Shown here piece by piece: positions 54,788-64,000 of a DNA stretch of 64,000 nt. Origin of the DNA: Daphnia carinata. Its lineage: Eukaryota > Arthropoda > Branchiopoda > Diplostraca > Daphniidae. A program made the translations under genes and the position numbers. How positions within the stretch are numbered: the stretch's first letter is position 1; every line of letters starts with the position of its first letter. Location: positions 6,851,534 to 6,915,533 of the forward strand of contig NC_081331.1 in NCBI RefSeq assembly GCF_022539665.2, in the 5' to 3' direction. The notes under the pieces were generated by a model, which was given only the letters and a program-made list of their open reading frames with translations, was not told the origin of the DNA and did no database searches.

Positions 54788-55997
54788 ATGGCACTCCGTT
54801 TTACCCAAAATATCGGCCTTTTTTCTGTTTTCTCCTGCCGCCATCTACCGGTGACATTTCTAGTTAATTCTCTACATACACTGACCGAAAAAATTTTAAA
54901 CCCGACTAAAGAAGCCCGACTAAATAAGCCCGACTTTTCTCGGTCAGGCTTAGAAATTTTTTCTCAAAAAACTGAGACTCATCGGAATTGGTTGAATATC
55001 ACAGGGTATACTCAAATTGAGTGCTGATTCCGGGAAAATTTCTTTTTTTTTAAAATTAAGTTAATCAGTTTTGAAATACACGGAATATTGAACGCAATGC
55101 TGCGCGGCAGAACGCTACAGCGCTAGCGCGATACAGCAGAAAGTCGGGCTTATATTGTCGGGCATAAAATTTTTTTCCTATTAAAAAATAATATAATTAA
55201 ACCTAGATAACTATATATGATTCTGATTCAAAATTTAACAAGGAACACGAAAATGAAATTTGTTTTTACGTAGAGTTTATGGTTTTTGAATAATCAAAAC
55301 AGTTTGATGTGTCACGCTAGCGCTATAGCGTACTGGCGCGCTAGTAATGGTTTCGATTCGCCAACAAACTAATTTTATATTTTAGATTACTCCAAAACTA
55401 TATACTCTACGTAAAAACAAATTCCATTTTCGTGTGCCTTGGTTAATTTTGAATGACAATCATGTATAGTTATCGAGATTTAATGATATTATTTTTTAAT
55501 AGGAAAGATTTTTAAGCCCGACAGATAAAGTCGGGTTTATTTTTTAACCCAACTTTTACTGTTTTTTACGTTTTATTCAAAAACCATGAGTTCCACGAGA
55601 AAACAACCCTCATATTCGTGATGCCCGTTCAATTCAGCATCGAAACCATGTATTTAATGCGAAATCTAAAATTTTGCCAAAATTGAAAAAGTAAGAAGGC
55701 TATAGCCTTCTCACTTTTCCAATTTTCTTCAAATCCTAGATTTCATTAAAAATACATTATTCCGATTCGAAATTGATTGCTGATCACGAAACAGGGATAT
55801 GTTTTTATATCAGGCTTCTACTTTTTGAACTAACCGTAAAAAACAGAAAGTCGGGCTTATTTAGTCGAGCTTATTTAGTTGTGCTTAAATTTTTTTCGGT
55901 CAGTGTATGGAATTAACTAGAAACGTGGCCGGTAGATGGCGCAGAAAAACAGAAGAAAAGGCCAGAATTTTTTATTTTGGGTAAAACTGATTGCCAT
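54788..55997. mobile_element. MITE or foldback-type element with long terminal inverted repeats
   Basis: The ends are imperfect inverted copies of each other for well over 100 bp. Both read, going inward, ATGGCA, TTTTACCCAAAATA, GCCATCTACCGG, TTTCTAGTTAATTC and TACACTGACCGAAAAAA. The inner TA-CACTGACCG boundaries (54877 and 55907) resemble a Tc1/mariner-like terminus with a TA duplication. Outside these, a further roughly 90 bp is also inverted. Inside are two more palindromes: arms at about 55185-55305 and 55385-55520, and one centred on GAAGGCTATAGCCTTC (55695-55710). A motif like TTTAGTCGGGCTTA recurs in small clusters. No transposase is encoded, so the element is non-autonomous. The exact ends and target duplication are uncertain. 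Confidence 0.7.
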
Positions 55998-56760
55998 ACT
56001 CTTCATCTACCGTTCAGATTTCTTGTTAATTGTCTAAAGACAACTTTACATATTCTCCATAGAAATATGAAATTTTTTAAATGAATAACTTTATTTAATT
56101 AACATGTGACTAAACATTATTTCATTTGTTCTATTCCACTTCTTAAGACACTGAACTGAAAGTATCCCTATGAATTTGCGAAAATTTGAATTGTAATGCT
56201 AAATAAGCCCAACAGCACGAATATTCGGTGTAGTTCAAAAACGGCTCACCTGACAAGAAAACGAGCGGATTTTTCTGAATTAGCGTTAAATTTTGATTAT
56301 ACTGTGTGATTTTTCATCGAATTCCAAGCGATGTCATTTTTATCCGATTTTGACAAAAGTGGTAAGGCTATAGCCTTTGCACTTTTTCATTTTTGGCTAA
56401 ATTTTAAATTTCGCTTAAAATACATGACTTCGACTTAGTATTGAATGTTTATCACCGAAATCATATTTATTTTTCAATTGGCCTTATGGTTTTTTAATTA
56501 AACGTAAAAAACAAAAAATAAAAAAAGTCGGGCTTATTTATTTAGTCGGGCTTATTTAGTCGGGCTTAAAATTCTTTTCTAGAAAAACTGACACTTACCT
56601 GAATTGGTTGACTATCACATGATATACTAAGAATTCAATGCTGATTCCGGGAAAATTGCTATTTGTTCATTAAGTTAATCGTTTTTTAGATACATCGAAT
56701 ATTAGACACAATGCTAGCGCGCAAGTACGCTATAGCGCTACTGGTACTCCAAATGTAGGA
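55998..56760. mobile_element. second, diverged and truncated copy of the same repeat family
   Basis: The palindrome centre AAGGCTATAGCCTT recurs at 56364-56377. The tandem GTCGGGCTTATTTA motif recurs at about 56527-56573. The segment around ATTGGTTGAATATCACA and TGCTGATTCCGGGAAAAT in the first copy (about 54985-55040) reappears in diverged form at 56595-56655. It ends with the GCTAGCGC / GCTATAGCGC sequence also seen near 55120 and 55315. Clear outer inverted ends are missing. The first 200 bp of this interval may be unrelated spacer. Confidence 0.55.
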
Positions 56761-57439
56761 GTAAAAAAACCCACACCGACAGAGGTAAATCGAGATGCAG
56801 AAGAAAATATGATCTATTAACAACGAATACGTTTTTAATACGTTTTTCCTCGGCATTCAATATTTTGAAAAGAAGTACAAACTAAATCTAAACTCCTGTT
56901 TTTTCCACCTTGCAAATAGGTATCAGCAGTCTTCTGAACTTATTATTATGGTTTGTTTAAAACAAATCGCTTTACAAGAGGACAACCCCTTTATAGGCTC
57001 TTGTGCAATCTATTACAAACATGGGAGCAGCGATAATTTTACAGCAAATATTACCATAGAACTGAACAGTTAACATGGGCAACGCAACGGTCCATAGCCA
57101 TTGCAATACACGAACGCATTTTGTTTTTCTTAAGATATGACCGATATTATAAAATAAAATAGTAGAACAAGGAGCTGTCGGCACAATAAAGGTAAATAAA
57201 GTTCGTATCGATGGCAAAATAAAATTGACAAAAAAAAAGAGACAAAAACACTTTTAGTCCGTTCTGTACATAAATACGAGTTGTTATGCAGCCTTATATT
57301 TTTCTGCAGTGTTGTTTCCTTCTCCTTAAAATAATGTAGGGGACTAGTTCTTTCATTTCTCCGTAAAACTTGTGCCGAATTCGTCAACAATTCACTGAGA
57401 CATGGTTGGGTATGGTAATTTGTTAATTTTCTTTGTTGT
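56761..57439. other. 3' flank of Ror
   Basis: AT-rich DNA left of the Ror stop codon that probably includes its 3' untranslated region. I did not find a convincing minus-strand AATAAA close to the stop. No other gene was seen. Confidence 0.45.
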
Positions 57440-60400
57440 TTAGAGGTTGCAAATCTTCCCGCCGTCGGAACTGCCACTGTAGGCCGCGTTTGACGTATTG
57501 AAACGTCCCACCCATCCGTTATTGCCATTGGATCCATGAAGTATAACCGATGGAGGTCCACTTGGTCGGATGCCATTCATCGCAGAGTGAAAGCCTGGCA
57601 CTATACTCTGAGCGTAGCAGACGGGGTACTGTTGCTGCTGTTGTTGTTGTTGTTGTTGTTGTTGTTGTGGTTGGTGAGCTGGATGGCAGCCGAGGCTGGA
57701 TGTCACACTGGATGTGCCGCCGTACGTTGAACTGGCGCTATTTCCGCCAACGCTTGGCACGGGACTCATGACAGGTCCTCGAGAATAAGGCGCTCCTGGC
57801 TGTTAAACAAAAAAACGTTATTGACATGCGAATAGGATTAATATAACAAGAATTTACCTGGTGATAGAAATTTCCACCGTTAATGATCGGATGAACCGAA
57901 GCGCCGCTCAAATTGGTCGACCCCGTATTATTGCTCGGGCCAGTGCTCGAATGCTGTGATCCACTGTGGCTACCTATTAATGCAAACATTTATAAACTAA
58001 CGATTTAAAAAAAATCAATTAAGCAATAAGAAATACTAACCTGAATGACTCCGACTAGTTAGCATGGCCCCGTTTGAAGGTGGCAAAGTGGCCGGAATCG
58101 GCGGTGGTCCTCCAATGGTGCTATTAGGAGCTCCTACTGACGCTAGTCCTTCCCACGAACGCAGCCTGTTGTGTACTTCAGTGAATGTGGGTCGTCTTAG
58201 AGGCACTTCTGACCAACACTCGACCATCAACGAGTAGATTCGTGAAGGGCATTCTGATGGACAAGAGAGTAGCTGTCTAGAACGCACCATGTCGACAACA
58301 TCTTGGTTGTTATATCCATAATAGGGCTAAATAATTAAACCGCAGTGAACAACATTGAATTCCTGAGAACACAAACAATCAAAACTTTCATTTCATTACC
58401 TGTAGCGCATAACTATAAATTTCCCACAGAACAACACCGAAACTCCAGACATCCGATTCAATTGTGAATTTGCCGTAAAGGATTGCTTCTGGGGGCATCC
58501 AGCGGACTGGCAAAAGGGATTTACCCTGGACGCGGTAGTAGTCGGACGAATAAATGTCTCGTGATAGACCGAAATCCGATATCTTGACGATTAGGTTGTC
58601 ACTGATTAAACAGTTTCTGGCTGCTAAATCACGATGGACGTAGTGGTGGCTAGCCAAATACTCCATTCCTAAAAAATAAGATTTTGCGTGTTTTTCAATT
58701 ATATTCCAACATACCATATGAGAGAATGGCAAATGTATACCTGCAGCGATTTGAATTGCAATGTAAAGGAAATCCGATTGCTCCAGCGTACTTGTTGTTC
58801 CGTCATCACTTCCAGGACCGATTCCGGAGACCGACCCATCCCCAGCCGGGGAGTGAGCCACAAGAAATTCATGTAAATCTCCCTATAATTCAAACATAAC
58901 ACTGCTTTACTGAAAATGAAACTTTAAGTGGAATAAAAACAAGTTTTACCTGTGCCATATATTCAAAAAGCATGCATTGCGGTTGATCGCGCGTTACGAC
59001 GCCTAGCAAACATACCTGGAAGATTTCATACGTAATTTTTTAATCGTTCAAAAAGAAGTCAATTAAGTAGTTTGTTAAATATTTACAATATTGGGATGAC
59101 GCAATTCAGACATAAGTTCCACTTCCCGACGAAAGTCTTGCTGAGTTTTGACCGAAGCATTGGCTTTTAGAGTCTTGATCGCAATGGGCATTACACTGCC
59201 TGGACTTATGAGGTGATCATTAACATAGCCACGGTGAGACGATCCCCCCTCGCTGTGCATCAATTCCCCTTTATAAACCTGAATTCAGCAAAGGTAAACA
59301 ATCAGTAATGAAAATAAAAACGAAATGCAATCAATCTTTTACTTTGCCGAACGCTCCTTCGCCGAGGTCGTGTTGAAATCGGACAGCGTGTAAGGAAATT
59401 TCTGGTACGTGAATGCGGCTAGGAGTGGATTGGCCTTGCAACGTTGACACCATGCTGTTGTTGCTGGGCGGCAAGAGCGCATTCATTTCCATTTGCTGAT
59501 TAGACTGCCCACCAACGCCGGCCAGGCGGGCCATGTTGGAACCGGCTCCATTGGGGATGGGAGCGCCGCAACTGTAAGGACCTTTGATCATCACTGACGA
59601 ATTTTTCGCTTTGCATTTCGACCGACGGACGCAGCAAACGACAAGAATGACGATAAGCAGTATTCCGACTGCAGCGGCCGGGACAATGATGTATAGCCAG
59701 TTGATGTCGTAGCCGGCGGCTGTTGAATATTACGCGCATAAATTCATACAAATTAATACGGAGAGAGAAAAAAATTAATTTGGATAGTGTCTTACAGCAT
59801 TTCGACAAGGAACAGAATTCTCTACGTGGCCGGGAGTTTGGTCCGTCCACACCAGCAACGAAACACCACGGCTGGATCTCAGCACCGCCCGGGTTGCGAC
59901 AATAGTTATGGCCACCGATTAATTCAGGATGGTCGGCTGTTTTGACTGCCATCTGGCTGTTCCATGGCAGGCATTCATGTTTGCTAGTTGTACGACTGGC
60001 TATTCCACGGTAGTCGCGCCCATCCTCGTTGTAGCAGCTTTGCTCTAAAAGAGTGCATATCAATGTAACGTCCACCGTCCTCTAATTTCGTACGTATTGT
60101 GTGCTAAAACTATTCGAACCTTCTACAATCTGCGCCATATGCGGAATGCCAATGCGAAAACATGTGTCACTTCCTTTGGATCCGATCGGGGGCAGCTTTT
60201 CGCAATCAGGAAGCATGACCTGCATCAACGGATTCGTGAAGAAAACAATCATTTACGATGTTGGTAAGAAATACATAGCATGAAAAAAAAGGGGCATTCC
60301 AATAACAAGCCCATGAAAAGCTGTTAATTATTGCGACAAGCTACATATTTAGCCATTGGAAACTTGGTCTTCCGCGTTTAGTTAATAAGTAGAATTTGGA

Positions 60401-63215
60401 CAGTGGAAAGCAGTGTTACCTGTTCTCCAATAAGCGGATGCTGCTTGGCCACAGCGTACTCCATTCGGCAGATATCGTTCTCTAAAACCTCGCATTCATC
60501 ACGGCAAAGCTGACGTGGTACTGGTTTACCACCTTGATCATCGCATAGTGGGAATGCAGCAAAGCAAAGCGATGGTACTGCGAATTCAGCACAGCTTTGA
60601 GATAGATCCCTGTTTGATTGTTTTCAAAAGAATTTTTAAATGACAGGTTGAATTCGGTGTTGATTTTCGTGTAGAAAGGCGAGGAAACGTGTCTCGTTCT
60701 TACCCCGAATGAGCGATGACGGTGAAAGCGGCGGCCAATTTCTCCTCGACGATGCCTTGCGTCAGCGACGATTGGACGAAAATGGTGCGATTGGCCAGGA
60801 ACTTGGAGCAGGTCGAGCCGCGATACACCTGACAAAATCCTTCGAGCGGAGCTTGTCCTGTTCAATTGAACAAATTTCCAGTTGATGAAATTGAATTTAA
60901 ACAGACAGGACAATGCTATCTCGATTGTCTTGTCTGATTTTGTTATTAAAAACCAGATTCTCTTGGGCGGGAATCTTAGATTTAAAAATGGGTGTAAATG
61001 CTTACCGTGTCCGACATTGGTGCGCGGCAGAGATCCCGGCATGGATGGGAACGAGTTGGGATGATCGACATCGTCGTCGCCCTCATGGCCGTCTCCGTGA
61101 TCGTCGTCCTCGTCTTCATCTTCGTGACCAATCTTCGGGTGAAACTCCTTATTCGGCTGGAAATCTTTTGGGAGTAGCAGTTTAGGATCTTTGGGTACGA
61201 AATCCTTGGGCAGGCCGGGCAAACTGTGGAAGACGAATACACATTCAAACTTGAGTTTTCTCTTCACATTCCCTTCTTTTATATTTTTTTACTGTGGCGA
61301 TTCTTATAAATATATATAACAACGAACGAGATGATGGGGTGTGCATGGGGAATAGTCTATGACGAGCCGAGATGGCGCGCAAGATAACCGGACAGACCTT
61401 ATACAGGGGGAGGAAATCGTCCCCTGCAAGTCGGACCGGCCAATGTTCTTTTTTACTTCCTCTTCTCCCGTTCATCGCCTCCTTGACTTCCTCCCCCGTT
61501 TTGGACCGCCGTTGCTGCTGAAAGCCTCGGCCATTTCCGCTCGTATCTCAACAAACAAGAGCCGTATATAGCAGCCTCTTCGTACTTATCTCTCTGATGT
61601 TCTTGTTTCTTTTCTATCCTTTTCTTTTTTACGAGACAGGCGGCCGAATGTAAAGCAGCAGTTCGTTGCAACATTATAGCCTTACTCTGTGTGTCTAAGA
61701 AATACAACAATGAAAGCTTCCGGCCTAATGCTCTGTTAACGTCTTTCAATTGTCGAAGAGGACTGGGTGTCATCGACTCACAATGAGGAACCTTTTTGGT
61801 TGAGTCCCTATGGTGAAATCAGTGCCTATTCCTAGGTCTGAAAGTGGAGAAGGGACCAATGGAGTCCAGTTTTTCTTAGGCTGGCTCTGTCGCTGCAGCA
61901 TCGCAAAAAAAGGAGGGAAGAAGAGTTTGAAATGGGTAACAAGAAAAGTGAAGTACGCAGAGGGAAAACATGCAGAGGCTAACTACTTTCTCCGGGGAGG
62001 ATGTATACACGTGGCGAATGATATGGAAAAAAAAAGTAGGGGAAAAGAAATAAGTTAAAGAATATGCGTAAAAGGAAGAGAAAGAAATAGACCTACGCGC
62101 ACAGTTTATATGGAAAAAAAGGGGGAATTATGCACGTCAGATATCAGAGGAATAAGACGACTGTTGACGCTCGGTCGCATTCCGATTCGATTTGATGATG
62201 CGTGAATCGACGTTCGGCGGTCGGCATGTCGTCTTCTTCAACAGATAACTATATTTTATTTTATTTTATTTTTCTATTTCCTTGTCTGTCGGGTCTCCGC
62301 GCTTTTTTTTTCGCTCCAAAGTGGAGGAAAAGGGGGAATCAGATGAGATTCTAAGGAAGTATATACAGCTCTTTGCCTCTAACCAACGACTGCGACTCCC
62401 TTCAATTGAAAATCAAGTTTGCTGGAAGACGTCCAACCAAACTGCCAACTATAAGGGTGGATTTTTGAGTTCTTATTCAGTTCGCTCTATTGGATGCGTG
62501 CATGTTGCATTCAAAAAAGGGGTTTCAACTCGCTTTTGTAAACGCATTTTCTTTCCTCTAAATGAGCGTACATATCGATGTCTTTTGGCCATAATGTAGC
62601 CATCGACATCGTTCTCACGCAGCGCTTGGACGACACTACATTGTTTAAAATTTCGATTTTCCTCCAGATGAATTCATCGAATATTATAATCGTCGCTTAG
62701 AGGCTAAATATTATAATGAACTTACTTGACAGGAACACCTCCAAAGGACGGGAAGGATGGCTGCTGGAAATTGGTGCCAGGTGGAACTGGACCTGATTGG
62801 CCGACTGGCGCGCCTGTTGGTGTGATTATTAGGAAATAGTTGATCATTAATTGTGGGTGAGGCAATCTTTCGTCCAATAATACATTTATCTATGCATCGA
62901 AATCAAGCTTACCCATGCGAACGATGACGATCCCGGTGGAATCAACACGATCGACGCCATTGGAAGCTTCGCATTTATAGTAGCCAGTATCGTGCGTGTC
63001 GACATCGGAGATGCGTAGTCGACTGCCGTGGATGGACGACCCCGTACGGTACTTTCTGACCACAACACGACCTTTCTCCTCCAAAACTGGCGCTTCGTTT
63101 TTATACCAGCGGAAGCGGTTTGGTGGCGGGTCGCCTGACACCTCGCACCGCAGTTTGACACTTTCGCCGCTCTCACGCGTTATGTTGCCCAACGCTTTCA
63201 ACATCCGCAGAGTAC
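57440..63215 (-). CDS. Ror: receptor tyrosine kinase Ror (5' end missing)
   Basis: Fifteen exons join in frame: 63215-62913, 62813-62726, 61223-61006, 60857-60704, 60609-60420, 60219-60120, 60044-59796, 59719-59343, 59278-59087, 59015-58950, 58882-58741, 58668-58400, 58326-58041, 57973-57858 and 57799-57440. They give 1035 residues plus a partial first codon. In order, counted within this fragment: Ig domain (1-100), Pro/acidic linker (about 130-202), frizzled-type cysteine-rich domain (about 207-345), kringle (about 351-433), transmembrane helix (about 442-465), tyrosine kinase (about 545-825) and a Ser/Gly/Gln-rich tail. Kinase motifs are GEGAFG (553-558), K594, HRDLAARN (704-711) and DFG (724-726), with paired Tyr in the activation loop. 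Ror receptors bind Wnt ligands at the cell surface and control polarity and neural development. The signal-peptide exon is not visible and probably lies beyond 64000. Confidence 0.95.
57629..57667 (-). repeat. CAA/CAG repeat coding 13 Gln in the Ror tail
   Basis: Thirteen glutamine codons in a row, mostly CAA with three CAG, in the last exon of Ror. The near-pure triplet tract is likely to vary in length between individuals. Confidence 0.9.
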
Positions 63216-64000
63216 CTGTACCATTTGGGAAAAAGAAACAAAAATTGCGGCAACGTTAAATCGTTGTTTCAAAAAAAATAAAGCGGCACATTTAAATGAA
63301 AATGAAAAGATAAAAATGGCTTTTAAAAGAGTCTAAAGCAACTTGAGAATACATTTGTTTTTGGAAACAAACCACTTTTCGTAACGCCCACAGGTTATAC
63401 AGTTGAAGGATTTGACTGTCTAATCAGTCGCTTAAGGTTTTGAGAAACGGCTATCTGCCTTTTATGATCTCTTCTGAATAAAAAAGAAACCGAGATTTCA
63501 AGCTTTGTCTCGCCATAAAGAGTTGTTCTTTTTTTTTAAGCCAAAAACTTGGTTCACTAACAACAACAAAAATTTGCGAGCACGGCTGCACGCCTTTTCC
63601 TAACTTTACTTTGCTAATGGATGGCTCACGTCTTTTGTTTCGTTCCTCTTTTTTTTTAATATAAAGCTATTCACGCGACTACGAGATCCATAAACACACG
63701 TAAAATATGCGTAAAGAAAAACAAGTACACCTGGGCGATTACGTTTACCAGTGTTCATTTGCATCCCGTTCCGAACAAGGAAAACGATCTTAGCATCGTT
63801 ATTATTATTATTTTTTTTTTTTCAAGATAAAAGGAGTCGACCGTTCATCGCCACATGACTGGCCGTCGTTCAGCCTCGAACATTACCGTCAAAATGAATC
63901 AAAAGAAAAATGATGCCGGAATAGTGGGGATGCTTTAGGGACGCAGTGCCACGCGAAGGGCAAATCGATTTGCACGAAAGAAGAAAAAATAAAAACGAGA
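63216..64000. other. Ror intron sequence up to the window edge
   Basis: No exon with a signal peptide or a matching donor (one spare base) was recognised. The DNA is AT-rich with poly-A/T runs and is probably the first intron of Ror. Confidence 0.5.

Noticed and set aside
54788-55027. 79-codon plus-strand ATG frame at the left end of the inverted-repeat element
   Set aside because: It lies wholly in terminal repeat sequence, shows no transposase motifs, and is best explained as chance.
57536-57771. Plus-strand Leu/Val-rich frames opposite the Ror tail
   Set aside because: They are antisense readings of the Gln repeat exon of Ror.

Overview
This window looks like nuclear DNA from an arthropod, most likely a branchiopod crustacean of the Daphnia type. 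The organism call is an inference. It rests on AT-rich intergenic DNA full of homopolymer runs, genes split into many exons by introns mostly of about 60-100 bp, no operons, and protein sequences that match arthropod and other animal families. I joined exons by hand using GT/AG sites and reading-frame continuity. Introns were not confirmed by transcripts.

Layout: 1-11250 has no gene I can support. At 11251-13651 two small genes lie head to head: a KIAA1143 homologue (minus) and an unrecognised acidic/basic 377-residue protein (plus), sharing a 482-bp gap. 13652-32167 is a long gene-poor stretch with microsatellites and two weak candidates: a two-exon 3' gene end at 16202-16483 (minus) and a possible small secreted basic peptide at 28077-28349 (plus). 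32168-46696 (minus) is an aristaless-type paired-class homeobox gene. Its four 3' exons carry the homeodomain and OAR motif. I place its first exon, with an EH1-like repressor motif, about 11.5 kb upstream by a phase-matched splice. A possible signal-peptide ORF (38125-38322) lies in that large intron.

51171-64000 is gene-dense: PIGB (GPI mannosyltransferase III, plus, seven exons) converges on a 2,4-dienoyl-CoA reductase of the DECR1 type (minus, four exons) that ends in SKL, a peroxisomal signal. Ninety-five bases upstream of the DECR1 start codon begins a cluster of palindromic, terminal-inverted-repeat elements (54788 to about 56760). The last 6 kb holds fifteen exons of Ror, a receptor tyrosine kinase with Ig, frizzled-type, kringle, transmembrane and kinase domains. 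Its signal-peptide exon is not visible and probably lies beyond the right edge.

The genes do not form one pathway. Al and Ror are developmental regulators, PIGB makes GPI anchors in the ER, DECR1 acts in oxidation of unsaturated fatty acids, and the head-to-head pair look like housekeeping nuclear proteins. The large non-coding blocks around al fit the usual pattern for a developmental transcription factor with distant control elements. The most notable points are the PTS1-ended DECR1-type enzyme, the canonical kinase motifs of this Ror, the distant EH1 exon of al, the foldback repeat family, and the two possible secreted peptides.
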